A stretch of DNA of 64,000 bases from JBPRGH01 sp051418055 (lineage in GTDB: Bacteria; Bacteroidota; Bacteroidia; Cytophagales; Cyclobacteriaceae): assembly GCA_051418055.1 (NCBI GenBank), contig JBPRGH010000052.1:93609-157608 (forward strand), written 5' to 3'. The translations under genes and the position numbers were made by a program. Below the pieces are notes generated by a model. That model ran no database searches, was not told the DNA's origin, and saw only the letters and a program-made list of their open reading frames with translations. Positions 18,854 through 26,329 of the stretch are shown here, piece by piece; position 1 is the first letter of the stretch, and every line of letters begins with the position of its first letter.

Positions 18854-19468
18854 TTATTTCAACTGATTCATTAATTCAATAATTTCTTTCTGAATACTTA
18901 TCGTTTTATCCTCTGCATACCATTTTTGGATCTGTAGTGTGATCTCCGGATATGGTGTTTCTTTTTGTTTTAAATCAATCATAAGCTGCTGGGCGGCTAC
19001 AGGACGTGGGCCCCAGGTGCCTAATACTTGCTGCCCGTCTTTATCAAGAATGATGAGCTTTGGGATGGACCGTCCGCCATTAGTTAAAAACTGATCCATT
19101 AATTCAATATTTTGATCCCGGAGGACAAGTTTTAAATTAATATCAGACGCTGCTTCCGCCATTTTATTAATTACCGGAACACTTTGTGCCGCATCACCAC
19201 ACCATCCTTCAGTAATTAGTAACCACGTTTGATTTAACTGATTATTTTTCAATTCTTCTACAACCTCAGGTAGTAATTGAACGGTTTTATCCAAACGTGC
19301 TATCCTGTGATAATTTAATTTTGCATAGTAACCAAGATCCGGCTTCTTTGGATCCTCAGGCTTCTGATAACCAATGATCTGCTCAGCCATAAGTGCTTTG
19401 TAAGCAGTATAGGAGATTGATTTATTTATAGCTCCTTTTATAATATCTGTAATATCCAGTATTTCCAT
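18854..19468 (-). CDS. Thioredoxin-fold protein with single active-site cysteine
   Basis: 204-residue cytosolic protein. The region 80-175 has a thioredoxin fold: TWLLITEGWCGDAAQSVP with Cys90 in a CGDA motif, then PKLIILDKDG with the cis-Pro turn. The resolving cysteine of a CxxC motif is absent, so disulfide exchange would need a monothiol mechanism or the protein may be a structural relative. Similar thioredoxin-family proteins of about 200 residues are frequent in Bacteroidota with no proven role. It is convergent with the SLOG gene and divergent from the gene at 19746; palindromic sequences in the 277-bp upstream gap may control it. Confidence 0.8.
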   Translation of the reverse strand: MEILDITDIIKGAINKSISYTAYKALMAEQIIGYQKPEDPKKPDLGYYAKLNYHRIARLDKTVQLLPEVVEELKNNQLNQTWLLITEGWCGDAAQSVPVINKMAEAASDINLKLVLRDQNIELMDQFLTNGGRSIPKLIILDKDGQQVLGTWGPRPVAAQQLMIDLKQKETPYPEITLQIQKWYAEDKTISIQKEIIELMNQLK

Positions 19469-19478
19469 AAAGATTAAA

Positions 19479-19521
19479 ACGTGTTATAACATGTAATAGT
19501 TTGTCCTCATGAAGACAAACT
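19479..19521. promoter_or_regulatory. Two adjacent palindromes upstream of the thioredoxin-like gene
   Basis: ACGTGTTATAACATGT at 19479-19494 is a 16-bp palindrome with one mismatched pair. Four bases later AGTTTGTC (19498-19505) and GACAAACT (19514-19521) form a perfect 8-bp inverted repeat. Both lie 11-53 bp upstream of the minus-strand start codon at 19468, where an operator or promoter is expected. No regulator gene is adjacent. Confidence 0.35.
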
Positions 19522-19577
19522 CTCTGATTTCGGGAAATTATATACAGCAAAGATTAATTTTATTAGGTTTAGGAATG

Positions 19578-19591
19578 GTGACAAATGTTAC
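19578..19591. promoter_or_regulatory. GTGAC-N4-GTTAC palindrome-like site
   Basis: GTGAC at 19578-19582 and GTTAC at 19587-19591, spaced by AAAT, form a near-palindrome in the divergent gap between the thioredoxin-like gene and the gene at 19746. A similar GTAAC-AAAA-GTTAC site lies upstream of the metallo-hydrolase/rhodanese gene (46885-46898). The layout suits a CRP/FNR-family dimer, but the assignment is a guess. Confidence 0.25.
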
Positions 19592-19745
19592 ATCCGGATT
19601 ATACTTCTCGATGTGCTTTTTAAAATACTCACATAAAAAATTACTAATGAGAGAGTTCAATTGATCAATATAAAAAATTCTCAAATAGATAATATTTAGA
19701 TAGCATAATTTTTATCTTCGCCAATTCAAAAAAAATAACAGCACC

Positions 19746-20126
19746 ATGACTATTTACGACAAGAAATTTGCAAAACTTACCTTTAATAGAGAAAATCAAA
19801 GATTGACCCAAACTTGGATAGGATTTGCTAGTTCGGAGAACTTTCGTGAGGCTATAAATGAAAGTGTAAAATTCTCCAGAAAACACCCGGTTAAGACCAT
19901 AATATCCAATACTCAGAAACAGGCTTTGGTAAAAAAAGAGGATACAGACTATGCTGCTGAGCAAATGCCTGAGCTTATTAAAAATGGACTTCAAAAGATG
20001 GCTTTTATACTTTCAGAAAGTGCATTTACTCAGATGTCAGTAAAAAGATTTGGAGAAAAATCAAGTAATGATTTTATTCACTATTTCCAGACGGAAGAAG
20101 AAGCACATCAGTGGCTTGATAATTAA
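19746..20126 (+). CDS. STAS/SpoIIAA-like small protein, function unknown
   Basis: 126-residue soluble protein without signal peptide or membrane segment. The pattern LTFNRENQRLTQTWIGFASSENFREAI followed by KTIISNTQKQ and a final EEEAHQWLDN resembles the STAS-like single-domain proteins (SpoIIAA/SEC14-type) found widely in Bacteroidota. In these the C-terminal 'F...EEA..WL' ending is characteristic. No phosphorylatable serine in the standard anti-sigma antagonist position can be assigned by eye. It stands alone: divergent from the thioredoxin-like gene and 277 bp upstream of icd. Confidence 0.65.
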   Translation: MTIYDKKFAKLTFNRENQRLTQTWIGFASSENFREAINESVKFSRKHPVKTIISNTQKQALVKKEDTDYAAEQMPELIKNGLQKMAFILSESAFTQMSVKRFGEKSSNDFIHYFQTEEEAHQWLDN

Positions 20127-20373
20127 TGTCCTTAGAGTCTTCACTGCATGAATAAATAATTATAATTTTTGTGGTGGAGGTTATTCCATATCGGTTTTTC
20201 GGTTTATCCCAGCCTTCCAATAATCCTGATAATTTTTTGTTTTTCAATTATTCTACCGTAAGCATTATCCTGCAAGTGAGTGTATTGGTTATACATTTTG
20301 TATCGATGGAGGCATGGCTTATATATAAATAAAGTTTATGATTTGTATTAAAAGTATAAATTTTCATTAATTA

Positions 20374-20381
20374 TATGTTTG
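20374..20381 (+). promoter_or_regulatory. Candidate -7 promoter element for icd
   Basis: TATGTTTG matches the Bacteroidota -7 consensus TAnnTTTG and lies 22 bp before the icd start codon. A TTTG at 20342-20345 is too far upstream to be a well-spaced -33 box. The rest of the 277-bp gap holds no visible gene. Confidence 0.4.
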
Positions 20382-20403
20382 CTCCATTTTTGCAAAAAAA
20401 ACT

Positions 20404-21906
20404 ATGCTAATAGAAGATTCATTAGTTAAAAGCACTAAAGGGGATTCAGTTAAAACCACCAGCCCTAAGGCAACAAAAATAACAGTTGCAAAAGGAGATG
20501 GGATTGGTCCGGAAATAATGGAGGCAACTTTAAAAATTTTGGAAGCTGCCGGTGCTAGGTTAAATATTGAGGAGATTGAAGTAGGGGAGAAAGTATATCT
20601 TGCCGGAAACACTTCAGGGATTTCACAGGAATCCTGGAGCTCTATCAGGAGCAACAAAGTATTTTTAAAGGCTCCCATCACCACTCCTCAGGGAGGTGGT
20701 TATAAAAGCCTGAATGTGACAATGCGTAAAATGCTTGGTTTGTATGCTAATGTAAGACCTTGTATAAGCCTGCATCCTTTTGTAAAAACCAAACATCCGG
20801 AAATGGATGTAGTGATAATCAGAGAGAATGAGGAAGATCTATATGCAGGTATCGAACATCAGCAAACGGATGAGGTGGTTCAGTGCCTGAAGCTTATCAG
20901 CCGACCTGGTTGTGAAAAGATCGTACGCTATGCTTTTGAATACGCAAGGCATTATAAGCGTCAGAAAGTTAGTTGCTTCACAAAAGACAATATTATGAAG
21001 CAAACTGACGGTTTATTTCACCAGGTTTTTAAAGAGATCGCCACGGAATATCCTGAGATTGAGAATGAGCACTGGATTGTAGATATTGGGGCAGCCCGAC
21101 TTGCAGACACGCCCGAAATGTTTGATGTAATAGTGATGCCAAATTTATATGGAGATATACTTTCTGATGTGGCAGCACAAATTACAGGTTCAGTTGGTTT
21201 AGCCGGCTCAGCAAATATTGGAGAAAGCTGTGCAATGTTCGAAGCCATTCACGGTTCTGCGCCACCCATCGCCGGACAGAATGTAGCTAATCCTTCCGGA
21301 CTACTTCAGGGAGCAATTATGATGCTCAACCATATTGGGCAGACTGATGTTGCACAAAGAGTACAAAATGCATGGCTCAAGACTATAGAAGAAGGTATTC
21401 ATACTGAAGATATATATAAAGAAGGAACCAGTAAGAAAAAAGTAGGTACTCAGGAATTTGCTCAGGCTGTAATAGGAAATCTTGGAGACCAGCCGGTTTC
21501 TTTAAAAGCTGTGGATTATGTAGAGGGTGCATCTTTTAAACTTCCTAAATTCCAACGCAAAGCTACTGCTAAGAAGGAACTGCTGGGAGTAGATGTATTC
21601 GTACAATGGAACGGCACTAACGCGGAGGAAATGGGTATAATTATGCAGCAGCTGGATTCTCCTGAAGTTAAGCTAAGCATGATCACTAACAGAGGTATTA
21701 AGGTTTGGCCTGAGGGGTTTGAAGAAACCTTCTGCACGGATCACTGGCGCTGTCGATATAAGCATGTGGAGGGGAAAACCATAACAAAGCAGCAGATCCT
21801 GGATATTTTATCCCAGGCGATTGATAAAAATATCGACACCATTAAAACGGAGAACCTGTATGCATTTAATGGCAAACCTGCATTCTCGCTAGGGCAGGGG
21901 CAATAA
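20404..21906 (+). CDS. icd: NADP-dependent isocitrate dehydrogenase (Thermus-type, long form)
   Basis: 500-residue TCA-cycle enzyme, oxidatively decarboxylating isocitrate to 2-oxoglutarate. The first 340 residues form the catalytic fold: GDGIGPEI (about 30-37), the ITTPQGGGYKSLNVTMRK substrate segment, IIRENEEDLYAGIEH, and EAIHGSAPPIAG near the coenzyme site. About 140 extra C-terminal residues (after about 360) match the layout of the Thermus thermophilus enzyme (496 residues) rather than the 416-residue E. coli one. A lysine-rich N-terminal lead of about 25 residues precedes the core; no other start fits. The gene is apparently monocistronic and convergent with an SDR gene. Confidence 0.93.
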   Translation: MLIEDSLVKSTKGDSVKTTSPKATKITVAKGDGIGPEIMEATLKILEAAGARLNIEEIEVGEKVYLAGNTSGISQESWSSIRSNKVFLKAPITTPQGGGYKSLNVTMRKMLGLYANVRPCISLHPFVKTKHPEMDVVIIRENEEDLYAGIEHQQTDEVVQCLKLISRPGCEKIVRYAFEYARHYKRQKVSCFTKDNIMKQTDGLFHQVFKEIATEYPEIENEHWIVDIGAARLADTPEMFDVIVMPNLYGDILSDVAAQITGSVGLAGSANIGESCAMFEAIHGSAPPIAGQNVANPSGLLQGAIMMLNHIGQTDVAQRVQNAWLKTIEEGIHTEDIYKEGTSKKKVGTQEFAQAVIGNLGDQPVSLKAVDYVEGASFKLPKFQRKATAKKELLGVDVFVQWNGTNAEEMGIIMQQLDSPEVKLSMITNRGIKVWPEGFEETFCTDHWRCRYKHVEGKTITKQQILDILSQAIDKNIDTIKTENLYAFNGKPAFSLGQGQ

Positions 21907-22053
21907 TTAAAGATATCCCTGTCAGTTTTTATAATTGAAAATTTCATTTGTTTGTTTAGCCAGTAGTGGATAACTATTTTACTTAGGATTCTTTGTAAAT
22001 TTTTGTCCACCTGGCTTTTTTCTAGTATTGAGAAGCTAGTCCGTCGTACTTAG

Positions 22054-22851
22054 TTATTTAACGCCAGGAAAAATCTTCTTCACTGTTAACCCATAAACTA
22101 ACCGAGGAAAATGCTGTCCCAGAAAAGCCAATACTTTTCCGTGGCCGGTAATTATTACATGTCTCTTTCTTTTGCGGATCCCCTTTAGCATAGTTTTCAC
22201 TGCTTTATCCGTAGGCCACATGAGCTGTTTGGGCCTGAAATCTTTCCAATCGGGCCGGTAAACTCCCTTATTGTCTACCTGTCCTATCTCGCTTTCAACA
22301 AAACCCGGTGAGATGGTGGTGCAGGCAACTCCGCTGCCATATAACTCCATTGATAATGCCTGGCCTATACTTCTTACAGCTGCTTTTGAGGCAGAATATG
22401 CCGCAGTTCCAGGAGTGGAGACCATAGCGGCAACACTGCTCATAAGCACAATGCTTCCTTTTGTTTTCTTCAGGTGGGGCAAGCTTTGTGTAATGGTGGA
22501 AGTAAGGCCTACTACGTTTACTTCCATCTGCCTGCGCCAGTCATCTGCGGTCAATGATTCAACTTTCCCTCCCACACCAAACCCTGCATTAGCCACGGCT
22601 ATATCCAGCTGTCCAAATTCAGAAATTATTTTATCCATCGCTTCTTTTACCTGATTTTCGTCTGCCACATCACAAGACACGGCTAGTGCTTTCTGTCCCA
22701 ACTGCTCAATTTCTTTCACCAGCTCGTTTAGCCTTTCTGTTCTACGTGCAGAAACAGCTACATGAGCGCCCTGTTGAGCAAATTGAATTGCCATTTCCTT
22801 TCCTATTCCTGATGATGCGCCGGTGATCCAGATGTATTTATTTTTGAACAT
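22054..22851 (-). CDS. Short-chain dehydrogenase/reductase
   Basis: 265-residue classical SDR. The Rossmann motif TGASSGIG is at 10-17, NAG at about 88-90, the catalytic serine in VLMSSVAA near 140 and YSASK with catalytic Tyr/Lys near 155. An Arg-Arg pair after beta-2 (SARRTERL) suggests NADP(H) preference. The C-terminus has a basic KGIRKRKRHVI segment and a hydrophobic end, similar to DltE/YqjQ-like SDRs that may lie at the membrane. Substrate is not deducible. It is followed upstream by a HAD phosphatase gene on the same strand, 82 bp apart, which may be co-transcribed. Confidence 0.9.
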   Translation of the reverse strand: MFKNKYIWITGASSGIGKEMAIQFAQQGAHVAVSARRTERLNELVKEIEQLGQKALAVSCDVADENQVKEAMDKIISEFGQLDIAVANAGFGVGGKVESLTADDWRRQMEVNVVGLTSTITQSLPHLKKTKGSIVLMSSVAAMVSTPGTAAYSASKAAVRSIGQALSMELYGSGVACTTISPGFVESEIGQVDNKGVYRPDWKDFRPKQLMWPTDKAVKTMLKGIRKRKRHVIITGHGKVLAFLGQHFPRLVYGLTVKKIFPGVK

Positions 22852-22933
22852 GGGGAAGATTGATTTATAAATAAAAATATTACTCTATGTCAATATGGAT
22901 AGTCTGATCAAAAAAGGATTTTAACAAAAGCTT

Positions 22934-23587
22934 TTATTTTAGAATATCCAACAATTGTTCAATATTTAATTCTTCAAAATTTTCAATGATCAGGTGGGTT
23001 TGATACATTTCTTCTGGTTTATGTGTGGTTGTAACACCTATAATTTTCATTCCGGCATTTAAACCTGCCTCCACTCCCGGAAGCGAATCCTCTATAACAA
23101 TACATTGAGCAGGTTTAACTCTAAGTTTAGATGCGGCTTTTAAATATACCTCAGGGTGTGGTTTGCCATGAGTTACATCAGCGGAGTGTACAAGCATATT
23201 AAAATATTTTCTTATATTGAGCGTATCCAGCACAAAGTCAAGGTTAGCCAAAGGAGCTGAAGTACCTATAGCAGTAGCTATTCCCCTGGCTTTGAGATTC
23301 TGCAGAAACGGGACCAGACCTTTTACTGGTTTGATATGCTGTTTATACATATCCCTGAATATAGCTTCTTTTTCATTTGCCCACATCTCTGTTTTTTTCT
23401 GAGTAACATCATCTTTAAAGATGTAGGTCATTATTTCTTTATTTGTGCGCCCGAATACCTTTGTTTTTAACTCTTCATCTGTTAACTCAATATTATACTG
23501 TTCAAGAAAAGCTTTAAAGGCTAATTTGTGGTATGGGTTACTATCCACAATTACACCATCCATATCAAAAAGTACTGCGATCTGCAT
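22934..23587 (-). CDS. HAD-superfamily phosphatase, beta-phosphoglucomutase-like
   Basis: 217-residue soluble enzyme. Motif I is FDMDGVIVDS with nucleophile Asp8 and acid/base Asp10; motif II is IGTSAP near 113; motif III Lys lies in GKPHPEVY and motif IV in VIEDSLPGVEAG. The helical cap (residues 15-85) and HxxAFxxFL segment fit subclass IA, the group of beta-phosphoglucomutases and sugar-phosphate phosphatases. Substrate is unknown. It is transcribed in the same direction as the SDR gene and has a 317-bp divergent gap to the PKD lipoprotein. Confidence 0.88.
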   Translation of the reverse strand: MQIAVLFDMDGVIVDSNPYHKLAFKAFLEQYNIELTDEELKTKVFGRTNKEIMTYIFKDDVTQKKTEMWANEKEAIFRDMYKQHIKPVKGLVPFLQNLKARGIATAIGTSAPLANLDFVLDTLNIRKYFNMLVHSADVTHGKPHPEVYLKAASKLRVKPAQCIVIEDSLPGVEAGLNAGMKIIGVTTTHKPEEMYQTHLIIENFEELNIEQLLDILK

Positions 23588-23904
23588 TATATTAATCTTT
23601 ATTAAGCTAAAACATAATAATCCATAAATCCTCTGAGTTTCCTATCAGGCAAATATAGATTTTTAGGAGTAACAGGATTAATATGATCGGTGTAATAAAA
23701 AATCTCATATGTTGTACTATACTTTCGTTTCCTTTCAAATAAAAGCCTAAAGAAGAATAAGTGACTTACAAAACCTTTTAAATAATTTAAAAATTACTTT
23801 AATATTATTTTTCTTTTGTTAAATATCTTGATATGTTTAACAAAAGATTTAGGAAAAGCATAAATATTGCTTTCTAAGACTTCAATAATTAAAACCAATA
23901 ATTT
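23588..23904. other. 317-bp divergent control region ahead of the PUL
   Basis: No gene is visible. The region separates the HAD phosphatase (minus) from the PKD lipoprotein (plus) and is very A+T-rich. Its main feature is the 12-bp-arm inverted repeat at 23812-23847, annotated separately. Promoters for both directions are expected here. Confidence 0.6.
23812..23847 (+). promoter_or_regulatory. 36-bp inverted repeat, candidate operator of PUL block A
   Basis: TCTTTTGTTAAA at 23812-23823 and its exact reverse complement TTTAACAAAAGA at 23836-23847 are separated by 12 bases that themselves contain ATATC-TT-GATAT. It lies 57 bp upstream of the start codon of the PKD lipoprotein, where a regulator would overlap the promoter. 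No T-run follows, and no gene ends nearby on the plus strand, so it is not a terminator. Confidence 0.5.
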
Positions 23905-24801
23905 ATGAAACGTAAAGAACAATTTTTCAAAAACCTGATCGGAGCAATGGCATTAGTTGCTCTATTCACATTAGCAAGTTGCGGAGGGGAAGATGAGCCT
24001 GCTCCTGCACCAGATGCAAGCTTCACATATGTAGCAGATGCACGTGAGGTGACTTTCACAAATACATCCACGGATGCAACATCCTATTCCTGGGATTTTG
24101 GTGATGGGAATACATCTACAGAAGAAAATCCGGTGCATGTTTATGATTCTTATGGAACATATACAGTTGTTTTAACGGCTACAGGGCCTGGTGGAACTGA
24201 CGCTTCGCTACCAGATGATATAACACTTGCAAAATCTTCTCCTGTGGTAGTTGATGGTGAATTATCCGACTGGAATGATATTCCGGCGGCTATTGTTTCA
24301 GCTTCTGGTGAAGGTAGAACCATAAATGCAATAAAAGTAGATTATGATGCTGATCGTATTTATTTCCTTGTGGAAGGAACTTCTAATGTAAAAGGATATT
24401 TCGACATCTTTATGGATGCAGACAATAATCCTGAGACAGGTTACTCCAGTGGCTGGTATCCATTAGGTATGGGTGCTGATTATTATATCACTGGTGATTT
24501 TGGTGCAAATCAGGATGGTGAAATTTACAGGTTTATTGGTGAGACTACAGATGCATGGGCGTGGGAATTGGCTTCTGCCGCTGGTTCAGGTGCAATAACC
24601 GCTTCAACATTGGTGCCTCATAATGGAGGTAATGCAATAGAGTTTTCGATATTGCGTTCTGCCTTAAGTGATCTGTCAAGCGAAGGGTTCTCTTTTGCTA
24701 TTGCAAATATTGATACGGAAAATGGATGGGCAACAGTTGGTTCTTTACCAGTAGACAACACTGAAGAATCACAAATGCTTTTCTTTGATATGACTAATTA
24801 A
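23905..24801 (+). CDS. PKD-domain surface lipoprotein with C-terminal CBM-like module
   Basis: 298-residue lipoprotein; the signal ends at LASC with Cys26, followed by Gly-Gly-Glu-Asp, a sequence compatible with export to the cell surface in Bacteroidota. A PKD domain at about 35-110 shows YSWDFGDGNTSTEENPVHVY. Residues about 116-298 form a second module (DGELSDWNDIP, IYFLVEGTS, DADNNPETGY, GADYYITG) that is clearly repeated twice in the large protein at 26330. It is the first gene of a glycan locus and ends with a strong terminator, so it may be expressed more than the genes downstream. Role inferred: binding of the target polysaccharide at the surface (SGBP-like). Confidence 0.82.
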   Translation: MKRKEQFFKNLIGAMALVALFTLASCGGEDEPAPAPDASFTYVADAREVTFTNTSTDATSYSWDFGDGNTSTEENPVHVYDSYGTYTVVLTATGPGGTDASLPDDITLAKSSPVVVDGELSDWNDIPAAIVSASGEGRTINAIKVDYDADRIYFLVEGTSNVKGYFDIFMDADNNPETGYSSGWYPLGMGADYYITGDFGANQDGEIYRFIGETTDAWAWELASAAGSGAITASTLVPHNGGNAIEFSILRSALSDLSSEGFSFAIANIDTENGWATVGSLPVDNTEESQMLFFDMTN

Positions 24802-24817
24802 TTATTTCAATTTTTTT

Positions 24818-24853
24818 AGCGGAAGCTTTCTCTATGATTGCTTCCGCTTTTCT
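24818..24853 (+). terminator. Rho-independent terminator after PKD lipoprotein
   Basis: AGCGGAAGC (24818-24826) pairs perfectly with GCTTCCGCT (24840-24848) around a 13-base loop, followed by TTTCTT. It lies 17 bp after the stop codon, so the GH109 gene probably needs read-through or its own promoter. Confidence 0.85.
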
Positions 24854-24911
24854 TGCCATTATTTGTTGAGGCAGTTTTAATTAAATTAAACATTTAAATA
24901 ACAGGGTTTTA

Positions 24912-26273
24912 ATGAGTAGTAATACATCCAGGAGAAACTTCGTTAAATCGGCCGCGGTAGCTGGTTTGGGGTTTTCAATTCTGCCGTCGGGCATTCTTTT
25001 TTCTAAAGATAAAGATAGAAAAGCGAGATTAGGTTTTATTGGCGTTGGGCTGAGGGGACAGCATCTTCTAGAGCTTGCCCTGCAGAGGAATGATGTTGAT
25101 GTTGTGTCAATATGTGATGTGCAGCCACGCATGATTGAGATGAGCAAAGAAAAGATTAAAAAATCTGGTAAGCCTATGCCCCAGGTGATTATGGAAGGTC
25201 CTTATGGCTACAAGAAGCTCCTGGAAAATAATGATATTGATGGAGTGGTAATCGCTACTCCATGGAGGTGGCATACGGAAATGTCTATTGATGCTATGAA
25301 TGCCAAAAAATATGTGGGTTGTGAAGTGATAGTGGGTACTACAATAGAGGAGTGTTGGAATATTGTACATACCTCTGAGCGTACAGGCATGCCGCTAATG
25401 ATGTTGGAGAATGTATGCTATCGCCGTGATGTAATGGCTGTATTAAATATGGTTCGTCAAAATGTTTTTGGTGAGATAGTACATGTTCAGGGTGGTTATC
25501 AACACGATCTTAGAGAAGTCAAATTTAATGATGGCCAGCAACCTTATGGCGGAGGTGTGGAGTTTGGTGAAAAAGCATTTTCTGAAGCGCAATGGCGAAC
25601 ACATCATTCTGTACACCGCGATGGGGATCTTTACCCTACTCACGGAATTGGTCCGGTTGCTATGATGATCGATATAAATCGCGGGAATCGGTTGACGGAG
25701 CTTGTTTCCTATTCCTCAAAAGCACGAGGTTTACATGACTATATTGTGGATAAAGCTGGTGAGGATCATCCAAATGCGAAAGTTAAATTTAAGCTGGGTG
25801 ATGTCGTAAATACAATGCTGAAATGTGCAAATGGTGAAACCGTTTTATTAACACATGATACAAATCTTCCTCGACCATATTCCCTAGGTTTCAGGGTGCA
25901 GGGTACAGAAGGATTGTGGATGGATATAAATAACTCAATTTATATAGAAGGTAAAAGCGAACCTCATCAGTGGAATGATGCGCAGCCATGGTTGGAAAAA
26001 TATGACCACCCGCTATGGAAAAAATATGGTGACGATGCTGCCGGTGCAGGACATGGTGGAATGGATTGGTTTGTTATGAACGCTTTTATAGAATCGGTTA
26101 AAAGAAAAGAACCTACTCCGCAAGATGTATATGATGCTGTTACATGGAGTGCTATTACGCCACTTTCTGAGTCGTCAATACGTTTGGGTGGTGAGACAGT
26201 GGAAATCCCTGATTTTACACAAGGTAAGTGGATGCACAGGGAAAATAATTTTGTTCGAAATACAGATTACTAG
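24912..26273 (+). CDS. GH109 alpha-N-acetylgalactosaminidase, Tat-exported
   Basis: 453-residue Gfo/Idh/MocA-fold enzyme. It starts with a twin-arginine signal (SRRNFVK, Arg7-Arg8) and a hydrophobic stretch to about 30. The NAD-binding loop GVGLRG is at 44-49. The segments YPTHGIGPVA, INRGNRLTELVSYSSKARG, THDTNLPRPYSLGFRVQG and GAGHGGMDWFVMNAFIES match the NAD+-dependent GH109 family (Elizabethkingia NagA type). These enzymes remove terminal alpha-linked GalNAc through a transient C3 oxidation/elimination mechanism. Bound NAD+ explains folded export by Tat; tatC is in this window. Its place beside SusCD and the tagatose pathway supports GalNAc release as the role of the locus. Confidence 0.9.
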   Translation: MSSNTSRRNFVKSAAVAGLGFSILPSGILFSKDKDRKARLGFIGVGLRGQHLLELALQRNDVDVVSICDVQPRMIEMSKEKIKKSGKPMPQVIMEGPYGYKKLLENNDIDGVVIATPWRWHTEMSIDAMNAKKYVGCEVIVGTTIEECWNIVHTSERTGMPLMMLENVCYRRDVMAVLNMVRQNVFGEIVHVQGGYQHDLREVKFNDGQQPYGGGVEFGEKAFSEAQWRTHHSVHRDGDLYPTHGIGPVAMMIDINRGNRLTELVSYSSKARGLHDYIVDKAGEDHPNAKVKFKLGDVVNTMLKCANGETVLLTHDTNLPRPYSLGFRVQGTEGLWMDINNSIYIEGKSEPHQWNDAQPWLEKYDHPLWKKYGDDAAGAGHGGMDWFVMNAFIESVKRKEPTPQDVYDAVTWSAITPLSESSIRLGGETVEIPDFTQGKWMHRENNFVRNTDY

Positions 26274-26329
26274 GTAATTGCAGACCACGAAAAAGAATTC
26301 GTAAGACGCATGATCAATAAATTTTTACT

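Noticed and set aside
24912..26273. Ordinary sugar dehydrogenase (Gfo/Idh/MocA) call
   Set aside because: Tat signal and several long GH109-specific segments favour the NAD-dependent glycosidase family.
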